From Plesiocystis pacifica SIR-1 (lineage in GTDB: Bacteria > Myxococcota_A > Polyangia > Nannocystales > Nannocystaceae): 64,000 nt of DNA. The stretch is from the NCBI RefSeq assembly GCF_000170895.1, contig NZ_ABCS01000031.1:1-64000 (forward strand). Direction: 5' to 3'. Of this stretch, positions 8,538 through 15,725 are shown piece after piece (the stretch's first letter is position 1; every line of letters begins with the position of its first letter). The notes below the pieces were generated by a model, which saw only the letters and a list, made by a program, of their open reading frames with translations, did no database searches and was not told the DNA's origin. The translations under genes and the position numbers were made by a program.

Positions 8538-9732
8538 CGCCCGCCTCGGGGTAGCTGGCCATGCGGTGCGTGGCGAGGCGGCCGACGATGTAGCGCGCGG
8601 CGAGCTGCTGCTCGGCGTCGGCGACGTCGCGGAACTGGTCGCTGTTGAACAGGGGGATCAGCCGGGCGATGTGCTCGAGGGCGTCGCGCTCGGCCTCGAA
8701 GGCCGCGCCCTTGTCGAGCAGCGCCCGCATGGCCCCCGCGGCCTTCTCGTTTCCGTTCCACAGCTGGAGGAGCTGGCGCGGGTTGAGGGTGTGGAACAAG
8801 AAGATCATCGCCTGCTGGGCGGACCCGAAGGTCGGGAAGACGGTCAGGTCTCGCTGGGCCATCAGCTCGACGACGCGGTTGGCGAAGGGCACCAGCTCGC
8901 CCATGAAGGCGTCGAAGGCCATCTTCCCGGTCTCGAGGGCCATGGCCACGCGCTGGGTCTTCTCGCCCTCGGCGAAGGCCTTGGCCCGGAGCTCGGTCTG
9001 GCCCGAGGAGTCGGCACGCAGCCGCTCGACCTGCTCGCGCTGGTACTCGGTCGCGTCCTTGAACAGTTCGCTGGCCTTGTTGATGAGGCGGGGGCCAGCC
9101 TCGATTGTCTCCTGGACGGCCGCGAAGGTCTGCTGGGCGGAGACCAGAGCATCCGCCGCGACCTGGAAGGACTTGTCGCGCTCGGCATAGGACTTGTCGC
9201 GCTCTTCGATGTGGCGATCGAACATCGCGTTGAGGCGGGACTCGAACAGGCGCTCGGACTGGTAGTGCCGAAAGGCGTCGCGCGAGGCTCCGATGTGAGA
9301 GGCCTCGAGTTCATCCTCGACGGCCGAAGTGCTGGACTGGGCGAGCGGACGGCAGCGCTTGCCGTCCCCAAACAGGACGTCCCCACCTTCGTCATAGCCG
9401 ATGAGTTTGAAGTCGCAGGGGATGTCGAGGGTGCTCGCCCACAGCTTGGCGAGAGACCAGAACTGGGCGGTGGTCTGTTCGGCCTTCAGGCGCAGACCCG
9501 AGGGGGGCAGATCGGGGTCGTGCTCCCATTCGAGGCGGGTCCCGTCGAGCTCCTCATCCCCCTCTAGGGTCGCTTCTTCAGGCAGTGGCGCCTGATTGGG
9601 GATGAGCGCCCGGTAGCTGGCCCGACCGCAGCGCCACTGCAACAGAAGGACCGCGAGGACGGGGTCATACTCGGCGATCTGGTCGGACCACTTCGCGGGA
9701 GGGGGCGGGTACTCGTAGATGGCAGCGCTCAT
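8524..9732 (-). CDS. Element 1 protein with long coiled coil
   Basis: 402 residues from ATG 9730-9732 (MSAAIYEYPPPPAKWSDQIA). A first domain of about 150 residues contains a Trp-rich segment. It is followed by a long helical, charged region (about 170-300; DRHIEERDKSYAERDKSFQV and onwards) likely to form a coiled coil, then a helical C-terminal domain. It heads the minus-strand half of element 1 and is transcribed from the divergent control region at 9733-10031. No family recognised. Confidence 0.7.
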   Translation of the reverse strand: MSAAIYEYPPPPAKWSDQIAEYDPVLAVLLLQWRCGRASYRALIPNQAPLPEEATLEGDEELDGTRLEWEHDPDLPPSGLRLKAEQTTAQFWSLAKLWASTLDIPCDFKLIGYDEGGDVLFGDGKRCRPLAQSSTSAVEDELEASHIGASRDAFRHYQSERLFESRLNAMFDRHIEERDKSYAERDKSFQVAADALVSAQQTFAAVQETIEAGPRLINKASELFKDATEYQREQVERLRADSSGQTELRAKAFAEGEKTQRVAMALETGKMAFDAFMGELVPFANRVVELMAQRDLTVFPTFGSAQQAMIFLFHTLNPRQLLQLWNGNEKAAGAMRALLDKGAAFEAERDALEHIARLIPLFNSDQFRDVADAEQQLAARYIVGRLATHRMASYPEAGDDPF

Positions 9733-9861
9733 ATCGAGCGAAACCATGGTGGCGCTTTTCCGAGATGGCAAGCGGAAAGAGCCAACAATCTCGATTCACC
9801 ACATATGGCTCGCCGTTTTGGACTCCAACGTTGCACGAGCTTGGACGCAAACTTGGCCCCG

Positions 9862-9871
9862 TTGCATGCAA
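9862..9871. promoter_or_regulatory. Palindrome TTGCATGCAA, candidate operator
   Basis: Perfect 10-bp palindrome within the divergent intergenic region. An identical copy starts 66 bp further on, which is close to a whole number of helical turns (about 6.3). Confidence 0.45.
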
Positions 9872-9927
9872 GTTGGCCTCTGGGCGCCCAATTTGGGTCC
9901 ATCTTGGCTGCAACGATGCACGCCGCG

Positions 9928-9937
9928 TTGCATGCAA
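9928..9937. promoter_or_regulatory. Palindrome TTGCATGCAA, candidate operator (second copy)
   Basis: Second perfect copy, about 95 bp upstream of the 10032 start. Candidate ligands are the small XRE proteins at 4-6 kb or the excisionase-like HTH at 20603; none is proven. Confidence 0.45.
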
Positions 9938-10031
9938 ATACAAACTCTCGACCGTAGTCGAGGCCAGCTAATCGCATGACCTTACCTCGCGGCCAGTTGG
10001 CAAATGACGCGACTTGGTCCACGGTGGACGC

Positions 10032-10466
10032 ATGTCGATTCATCAACTCGCCGCGGACTCGAGTCCGGGGGCCATGGCCGCGCTCGACCAGGCGCTGCCC
10101 GAGGTCGTCGACCTCGAGAACCGGCTCCAGGCCCAGAACTTCGCCCACAAGTGCCTCCGGGAGACGGAGGAAGACGCCCGCCGACAGGTCGAGGAGGCCC
10201 GCCTCGACCGGATCGAGCACATCGCCACGGAGACCCTCGAGGTGTTCAGCTCGATCGGGGCCGGGGCGCTGTCGTGCTGGACGGTGGGCCCCAAGCAGGT
10301 CCCCGTGGGCGGCCTGGTCAACGGCCTGCTCGGCACCGGCGCGAAGATCGGGTGCCTGCTCAACCCCAATCAGCGCGCCCTTCGGTCGGCCTGTCGCGTG
10401 GGCAAGTCGATGCTCCAGACCCAGCTGGGCATCACCACCCGCCGCATCGTGCGAGGTGAGCTGTGA
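10032..10466 (+). CDS. Element 1 protein: coiled coil plus Gly-rich hydrophobic segment
   Basis: 144 residues from ATG 10032 (MSIHQLAADSSPGAMAALDQ). Residues 20-75 are charged and helical (EVVDLENRLQAQNFAHKCLR and onwards). A Gly-rich weakly hydrophobic stretch follows (SIGAGALSCWTVGPKQVPVG, GGLVNGLLGTGAKIG) that could insert into or lie on a membrane. First gene of the plus-strand operon. The stop overlaps the GTG start of the next gene. No family recognised. Confidence 0.65.
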   Translation: MSIHQLAADSSPGAMAALDQALPEVVDLENRLQAQNFAHKCLRETEEDARRQVEEARLDRIEHIATETLEVFSSIGAGALSCWTVGPKQVPVGGLVNGLLGTGAKIGCLLNPNQRALRSACRVGKSMLQTQLGITTRRIVRGEL

Positions 10467-10702
10467 GCGGCGAGGAGACGACGACCCGCGGCGAGCAGCG
10501 TGAGCTCGAGCGGCGAAAGGCCAAGCAGGGCGGCCGAGCTCGCCGAGCGGGGCTCTTGCTCGACAAGCAGGCCAAGGAGCGCGCCCGCCAGGACGCCCTC
10601 GAAGACCAGCAGGGCCGCCTCGAGGGCCGCGTGGCCGAGCTCGAGCGGCGCATCAACAGCCACGCCACCCGCCTGGCCGCCCTCGAAGAGCCGGCCACCT
10701 GA
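10463..10702 (+). CDS. Small basic coiled-coil protein
   Basis: 79 residues from GTG 10463, which overlaps the preceding stop (GTGA). Highly charged and helical throughout. The N-terminal half is Arg/Lys-rich (LERRKAKQGGRARRAGLLLD) and the C-terminal half shows heptad-like Leu spacing (QGRLEGRVAELERRINSHA). Could bind nucleic acid or act as a scaffold. No known family. Confidence 0.6.
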   Translation: MSGEETTTRGEQRELERRKAKQGGRARRAGLLLDKQAKERARQDALEDQQGRLEGRVAELERRINSHATRLAALEEPAT

Positions 10703-10758
10703 GCGGGCCCAACCCATCCACCCAACTGACCCCCAACTGACGACCAGAGATTCAGACC

Positions 10759-11364
10759 ATGCTCATCGGACCCAGCAACCTCAACACCCTGCTCCCGCGC
10801 GCGCCCGGAGGCCCCTACGGACTCGAAGCCGCCCAGGACTCGATCCAACGCAACCTGCCCTGCGCGGGCGAGTTCTCGATCGGCTACATCGTGCCCTTCG
10901 AGGTCGAGATTCCCGTGCCGGCCGGTGGCCGCAAGCGCCACGAGGTCAAGCCCAACGAGCGGCTGTTGCCGGTCGCCATGGTGGCCTACCTGTCGGGGCC
11001 GGACATCCGCATCGAGGCGATCACCCGCCGCGATGATCGGGACGCAGGCCTGACCGGCACGGGCATCACGACCACCCGCGACCCCGACACCTTCGACTGG
11101 GAGCCGCTCAAGACCCCCTTCAACCCCTTCCCGCCGGACATCGGCCCCGTCGACAGCTCCAAGGGGTTCACGATCGAGGTCTCGAACCTCACGGGCTCCG
11201 ACAGCCAGATGTTCCAGGCGACCTTCTTCGGGGCGATCGGCGGCTACGCGGGCCTGCGCTACCTCAAGGAGCACCTGGGCCTGTCCGACTCGCTCTACGG
11301 CCAGCTGCGCAGCTGGCTCAGCTCGTCGGGGATCCGGCCCGAGGACTCGGGCAGCAAGGGCTGA
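10759..11364 (+). CDS. Element 1 beta-rich protein, candidate structural subunit
   Basis: 201 residues from ATG 10759 (MLIGPSNLNTLLPRAPGGPY). The composition (many Gly, Pro, Thr, aromatic; few long helices) suggests a beta-rich fold. The C-terminal third is more helical (YAGLRYLKEHLGLSDSLYGQ). No membrane segment. It is a candidate coat-type or assembly subunit of element 1 because it is the only mid-sized soluble protein between membrane-anchored ones, but that is context only. Confidence 0.6.
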   Translation: MLIGPSNLNTLLPRAPGGPYGLEAAQDSIQRNLPCAGEFSIGYIVPFEVEIPVPAGGRKRHEVKPNERLLPVAMVAYLSGPDIRIEAITRRDDRDAGLTGTGITTTRDPDTFDWEPLKTPFNPFPPDIGPVDSSKGFTIEVSNLTGSDSQMFQATFFGAIGGYAGLRYLKEHLGLSDSLYGQLRSWLSSSGIRPEDSGSKG

Positions 11365-11370
11365 GCGCGG

Positions 11371-11778
11371 ATGTTTCGCTTCCCCACCGAGCTCGTCGGC
11401 GAGCACTTGGTGAGCGAGGCCGCGGTGTTCTTCACCGAGGCCCTGGCCAAGCTCAACGCCCGACAGTTCATCCGCGAGGCCCCCGAGGACTCGCCTTGCT
11501 GCGCGCGCTGTGCCGGCTGCGAACTCGACACCGACAGCGCGCTGCAAGACGCCAAGCGCCTGCTCGAGACCCGCGTCGGGCACCCGGTGAGCATCGTCGC
11601 CTACTCCATGGGCCGCGAGCTGTCCCAGGGCGTGGCGTGCCGCCCGGTGCTCGTCGAGGGCGACCGCCTGGCTTACCAGCGGGAGGACGGTTCGATCGTC
11701 GATCCCGTCTCGAAGTTCGAAGCCCCCGAAGAAAGTTGCTGCTGTGGACGACATGACGACGCTGAAGAGCACGGATGA
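11371..11778 (+). CDS. Small Cys-motif protein of element 1
   Basis: 135 residues from ATG 11371 (MFRFPTELVGEHLVSEAAVF). Two Cys clusters, CCARCAGC near residue 49 and CCCGRHDD near the C-terminus, could coordinate zinc. The part between is mixed alpha/beta. It overlaps the next gene by 35 bp in a different frame. No family recognised. Confidence 0.6.
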   Translation: MFRFPTELVGEHLVSEAAVFFTEALAKLNARQFIREAPEDSPCCARCAGCELDTDSALQDAKRLLETRVGHPVSIVAYSMGRELSQGVACRPVLVEGDRLAYQREDGSIVDPVSKFEAPEESCCCGRHDDAEEHG

Positions 11779-12484
11779 CTGGGCCGCGAACGTGATCACC
11801 CAGGACGACGACCCCGAGGCCACGCTCGAGAGCAACGCCCCGGCGCAGGCCCTCGCCCGAGTCGAGGTCAAAGAACGGGGGCTGACCACCGGGCAAAAGG
11901 TCGGGATCGGCGTGGGCGTGGGCGCGACGGCTGCCGTAGGCCTCGCCGCCTTTGGCCTGGTCCGGCTTGGTCGCAGCCGAGGTTGGTTCATCAACGACAC
12001 GATCGTCATCGATGACGACGACGGCGGCAGCAAGAGCGGTGGCGGCAAGTCGGGCGGCAACAAGTCGAGCGGGGGCAAGTCGAGCTCGGGCAAGCGCGCC
12101 ACGGGCAAGCCCCCGAACATCAGCAAGGACCCCGAGGGCTACAACACGACGCGCTTCAAGAGCCCGGGGCCGGTCCGGCTGACCATGAACGCGCTGGGCT
12201 ACAAGGTCGCGTTCAACGACGAGACCCTCGTCCCCAACAACAAGCCCCACCCACAGGTCTCGCGCTTTCAAGGCGACTGGAACCGCGTCATCAAGGCGAT
12301 CGACTCGGGCAAGCTCGAGCTCCCCAGCGAGCCGCGGGACAAGGCCTCGCTGGCCTTTTATCGCGGGCTGCTCCTCGTCGACGGCATCCCCGGGAAGAAC
12401 ACGCTCAACGCCCTCGAGATCGTGTTCAGGAACTGGTTCGCCAACAAGTTGATCTGGTCCCAGATGGTCAAGGAGGCCCAATGA
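11744..12484 (+). CDS. Element 1 single-pass membrane protein with Gly/Ser/Lys linker
   Basis: 246 residues from GTG 11744 (ATG 11753 is a possible shorter start). Layout: acidic N-terminus (to about 45), one membrane helix (about 49-72, VGIGVGVGATAAVGLAAFGL), an acidic patch IVIDDDDGG, a flexible Ser/Gly/Lys linker (GGKSGGNKSSGGKSSSGKRA), then a C-terminal domain of about 130 residues that resembles the domain in the next gene. The stop overlaps the next start (ATGA). A membrane-anchored subunit projecting a domain on a flexible stalk. Confidence 0.7.
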   Translation: MDDMTTLKSTDDWAANVITQDDDPEATLESNAPAQALARVEVKERGLTTGQKVGIGVGVGATAAVGLAAFGLVRLGRSRGWFINDTIVIDDDDGGSKSGGGKSGGNKSSGGKSSSGKRATGKPPNISKDPEGYNTTRFKSPGPVRLTMNALGYKVAFNDETLVPNNKPHPQVSRFQGDWNRVIKAIDSGKLELPSEPRDKASLAFYRGLLLVDGIPGKNTLNALEIVFRNWFANKLIWSQMVKEAQ

Positions 12485-12741
12485 ACGCGCGCAAACTGAC
12501 GCCGCAGCAGCGCCTGCGCAAGCTCGGCTACACCACCTCGGCCGCGGGGATCCGCGAGTTCCAGGCCGACTTCAACCGCTTCGCCGCACAGCCCCTGTTG
12601 CGCACGGGGGTTCTCGACGCGGAGACGATCGAGGCGCTCGAACTGGCCTACTGCTCCCGGGAGGTGTTTGAGGATCTGCGGGACAGCCGGGACCTTCAGC
12701 GCAACCGCCAGCAACGGGGCGGGAGGCACTCCGATGGCTGA
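12481..12741 (+). CDS. Peptidoglycan-binding-like domain protein
   Basis: 86 residues from ATG 12481. The core LRKLGYTTSAAGIREFQADF then LLRTGVLDAETIEALELAY has the pattern of the three-helix PG_binding_1 fold (L..LGY..., ..FQ.., GvlDa.T..AL). It probably binds the cell wall or acts as a fold-only adaptor. The C-terminal 25 residues are Arg/Asp-rich. It overlaps the next start by 8 bp. With the amidase at 19643, it supports a wall-associated function of the element. Confidence 0.65.
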   Translation: MNARKLTPQQRLRKLGYTTSAAGIREFQADFNRFAAQPLLRTGVLDAETIEALELAYCSREVFEDLRDSRDLQRNRQQRGGRHSDG

Positions 12742-13612
12742 TCAGCCGATCATCGCGTTCATCCGCCCCGAGTTCGCGCTCGGGTCTCTGAAGGTGACCG
12801 AGCCCCCCGAGAGCGCGAACGTGCCCGGGCTCGACTTGGGTCCCAGCGGTCCGCACCAACTCGACGACGAGTTCGAGGAGGGAGAGGCGATCGTCGATCC
12901 GCCCAGCCCGCCCAGTCCGCCCGGCCCGCCCACTATGGGCACGGCCCGGCCCCCGGAGATCGCCGCGGACAAGCACTACACGCAGGTCCTCGACACCCTG
13001 TGGGCGGAGTTCGACGACCCCGAGGAGCAGACGGCGGCGCGGCTCAACGCGCTGCTCGAAGAGGTCGCCGAGGAGGCGCGGAAGGTCCACCTGCTCGCCC
13101 AGGACATCTGGGACAAGCTCCCGGACTACAAGGTCGCCGACAGCGAGCGCGAGCGCTACCACGCCGAGTTCCTCGCCTACCTCAAGCGCCTGCACGCCTA
13201 CTCCAACACCCTTGAGGAGCTGAGCCCCGAAAGCACGGCCACCCAGTCGGTGTTCGTCGGCCTGGTCAAGCGGCGCCAGGGGGCGGGGCCAGTCCCGGAC
13301 GCGATCATGCACATGTACTTCGCGCAGCAGCTCGGAATCCTCGCCGACCACAGTAAGGAGATGAGCGACGGCTTCACCGGTCGGGTGGTCGATGCCTTGG
13401 CCCTGGCCCACACGGTGACCGCCGAGGCGATCCAGGACGCCGCCGAAGAAACGGGCGAGGTCGTCGAGGGGGTGATCAACTCGGTCAAGGGGCCGTGGTG
13501 GAAGACGATCGGCAAGCCGTGGCTGATCGCCGCGGGGGTCACCGCGGGGGGTCTTGCGCTCGGGGGCACCGTCCTCGGGGCGGTCGTGGCCTCGCGCAAG
13601 GTGAGGCGGTGA
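12734..13612 (+). CDS. Element 1 tail-anchored helical protein
   Basis: 292 residues from ATG 12734 (MADQPIIAFIRPEFALGSLK). An N-terminal beta-like and acidic region is followed by a Pro-rich linker (PPSPPSPPGPP near 60) and a long helical domain (about 80-255). A C-terminal membrane helix (IAAGVTAGGLALGGTVLGAV) ends in a basic tail ASRKVRR. The tail-anchored layout mirrors the 659-residue protein at 6326. No family recognised. Confidence 0.7.
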   Translation: MADQPIIAFIRPEFALGSLKVTEPPESANVPGLDLGPSGPHQLDDEFEEGEAIVDPPSPPSPPGPPTMGTARPPEIAADKHYTQVLDTLWAEFDDPEEQTAARLNALLEEVAEEARKVHLLAQDIWDKLPDYKVADSERERYHAEFLAYLKRLHAYSNTLEELSPESTATQSVFVGLVKRRQGAGPVPDAIMHMYFAQQLGILADHSKEMSDGFTGRVVDALALAHTVTAEAIQDAAEETGEVVEGVINSVKGPWWKTIGKPWLIAAGVTAGGLALGGTVLGAVVASRKVRR

Positions 13613-13616
13613 GGGC

Positions 13617-14379
13617 ATGAGCTCGCTGCGGACACAGCTCGAGCCCACCGTGCCGCGCTGGGTGTGGTGGACCCTCGGCGCGGTCGCGGTGGGCGGCCTC
13701 GCGGGCACGGCCCTGCTCGTGTCCCAGGCCCCGCCCTACCCGCCGCTACCTGGCCCGGACCGGCGCGCCCCCGGAGCTCGAGGCCCTCGCGGCGATCCAG
13801 CGTTACACGGAGAGCCGCGGCAACGCCAAGGCGGGTCTCGGTCGGCCCGAGCTCTTCCCCAGCTGGGCCGAGCCCCGCAACGCCCGGCGCGAGGTCCAGG
13901 TCCACGAGTCCGACGCCGCCGCGATCGCCTACGACCGCAACGAGAGCGCCTACCTCGAGTCGCCCTTTCCGCGGCGCATGTGGATCTTCGGCAGCGGCGG
14001 GCCCTACGGGATGATCCCCGCCAACGCGCTGGCGCCGTGGCGGGGGACGGACGCCCTGCGCCGGGGCAAGGTCACGCCCTACGACGTCTTTCACCCGTGG
14101 CGCTCGACGGTGTTCTTCGTCGACTACGTGTTTCGTCTGGTCAACCGTCGGGAGTTCCGCGAGCTCCCGCCGCAGCACCGGACGATCCTCGCGCTCAAGC
14201 GCGGCCTGGCCTCGCCCAAGCTCGTCGCTGACGCCAACGAGGACAACCCGCGCTCGCGCACCAGCCGGCGCAACGCGACCGAGGCGGCCCTGGCCCTGGG
14301 CCTGTCCGAGGACGTGCTCTACACCAAGGTCCCCCTGGCCTGGCCCGACTACCTCGGCGCTGCGGAGCTGGTGCCGTGA
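13617..14379 (+). CDS. Element 1 single-pass membrane protein, frameshifted
   Basis: Starts at ATG 13617. The first part holds a membrane helix (VPRWVWWTLGAVAVGGLAGT, about 14-38). At 13739-13741 the coding frame moves: TAC CCG CCG CTA in the first frame is better read as TAC CGC CGC TAC in the second, i.e. one extra C. The second frame then runs through ELEALAAIQRYTESRGNAKA and MWIFGSGGPYGMIPANALAP to the stop at 14379. Corrected length is about 253 residues. The C-terminal part is a soluble domain of unknown family. The stop overlaps the GTG of the next gene. Confidence 0.6.
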
Positions 14380-14807
14380 CCACGGTCTGCCGCAGCACGG
14401 TTCGGCGCTTCGACGGGGACGGCTCCCCGACGTGGCACTTCGCCGTGCTGCCCCGCGATGCTCGAGGGCTGCGCTTCGTCGCCTGGACCGCGCTGTCGCG
14501 GACCACCGGGCGCTACCTTCCCCGTCGGCGCGCGCCGATCGTCACCGTCGCTTGGGTCCCCGCGGAGCGCATCCCGGACGAGAGCAGCGACGCGGCGACG
14601 ATCGAGGCCGCGCTGGCCAACCCTGATCACGTCCCGCTGATCGTCCCGAGTCGCCGCGCCGTCGCAGCGGCCTTCGTGAGCGACGACGGCGCGGCCTTCC
14701 CCGTGGTGGGCATCAAGGGTCGGCCCATGACCCTCGTTGCCCGCGTCGAGGCCGTCGAGGCCGGCAGCCACGGACAGATGACCTTTGGCTGGGAGCTCGA
14801 TCGCTGA
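14376..14807 (+). CDS. Small soluble element 1 protein
   Basis: 143 residues from GTG 14376 (overlaps the previous stop as GTGA). Predicted beta-rich, with no membrane segment, Cys motif or catalytic signature (visible patches: GSPTWHFAVLPRDARGLRFV, IVTVAWVPAERIPDESSDAA). No known family. Its position between two membrane-anchored genes suggests a subunit of the same assembly. Confidence 0.6.
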   Translation: MTTVCRSTVRRFDGDGSPTWHFAVLPRDARGLRFVAWTALSRTTGRYLPRRRAPIVTVAWVPAERIPDESSDAATIEAALANPDHVPLIVPSRRAVAAAFVSDDGAAFPVVGIKGRPMTLVARVEAVEAGSHGQMTFGWELDR

Positions 14808-14837
14808 GCCCCAGCCACCACCTTTGAGGAGGAACTC

Positions 14838-15722
14838 ATGAACACCATGAAAGTCGTCGGCTTTGTCGCCGCCGGGGTGGGCCTCGCCGCGTTGGTCGGC
14901 GGGGGCATCTGGCTGTGGCGCCGGCACAAGGCCAAGCAGACCAAGCCTGAGCGGGAGCCCAAGATCGGGCCGACCCCGAGCAAGCCGCCCCGCGATCCCT
15001 ACGCCAATGATGACGACGGCGAGGACGAGGAGCCCACGCCCAAGCACTGGGCGACGAAGGGGCACTACATCAGCCAGGACGAGCTCGACGACGAGCTCAC
15101 CAAGGAGTTGATCGAGATGTTCCCGGGGGACTTCACGCCCAACGATGAGGTGCTCGACAACCTCACCCAAGAGGACGTGGTGATCGTCGCCGTCGAGAGC
15201 GAGCCCTCGGGCCCCTACGAGAACACGCGGCAAGAGTTCGTGACGGCCAAGGTGCTGAGCGTCGAGAAGACGATGATCCGCGCGCGGATCCAGGGGCCGA
15301 TCGCCCACGCCGAGCACCACGGCAGCCACGCGGGGCACGGGTTCCGGGTTGGGAAGCTGATCGAGGTCCCGCGCTCGAAGGTGCTGGTCGCGGCTCGGGA
15401 TGGATCTCCAAAAAAGACGGGCTACGGGAGTCGAGGCAAGCCGGCCGCGACCTTTACCCCGAGCTCGAAGACCAAGGAGACCTACCACGTGCAGCCGGGC
15501 ACGCCCTATGACCTGGTGCTGCCCTATCGGACCAAGGAGCTGGCCTGGTACCAGGACCGGGAGCTCGTCAAGATGATCCACATCGGATCCAAGGGGCCGC
15601 TCGAGCAGGTGATGTTCACCGAGGACTCGCTCCGCGGGGACGTGGCGATCCGGGCGCTGGACGAGGACCCCGAGCACGGGACGATCTTCGTGGCGCGCTG
15701 GGACTTCGAGATCGAGGCCTGA
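14838..15722 (+). CDS. Element 1 N-anchored membrane protein (paralogue of 42964-43821)
   Basis: 294 residues from ATG 14838, with a strong Shine-Dalgarno (GAGGAGG) about 8 bp upstream. One membrane helix (about 5-27, GFVAAGVGLAALVGGGIWLW) is followed by a basic stop-transfer (RRHKAKQ), an acidic linker (DDDGEDEE) and a globular domain of about 220 residues. That domain is clearly paralogous to 42964-43821: shared DEVLDNLTQEDV / DEILDNLTQEDV, YHVQPGTPYDLV / YDVHPGTPYDLV, GTIFVARWDFEIE / GLVFVARWNFHIE. Function unknown. It is the best marker gene of this element type because two copies exist here. Confidence 0.8.
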   Translation: MNTMKVVGFVAAGVGLAALVGGGIWLWRRHKAKQTKPEREPKIGPTPSKPPRDPYANDDDGEDEEPTPKHWATKGHYISQDELDDELTKELIEMFPGDFTPNDEVLDNLTQEDVVIVAVESEPSGPYENTRQEFVTAKVLSVEKTMIRARIQGPIAHAEHHGSHAGHGFRVGKLIEVPRSKVLVAARDGSPKKTGYGSRGKPAATFTPSSKTKETYHVQPGTPYDLVLPYRTKELAWYQDRELVKMIHIGSKGPLEQVMFTEDSLRGDVAIRALDEDPEHGTIFVARWDFEIEA

Positions 15723-15725
15723 GCG

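Larger units (their letters stand above)
9733..10031. promoter_or_regulatory. Divergent control region of element 1
   Basis: 299 bp between the two divergently transcribed halves of element 1, visibly richer in A and T than the flanking genes. It contains two identical perfect 10-bp palindromes, TTGCATGCAA, at 9862-9871 and 9928-9937, plus related half-sites (TTGCACGA near 9833, CTGCAACGATGCA near 9908). Repeated palindromes between divergent promoters are the expected pattern for operators of a dimeric regulator. I cannot assign -35/-10 boxes with confidence. Confidence 0.6.
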
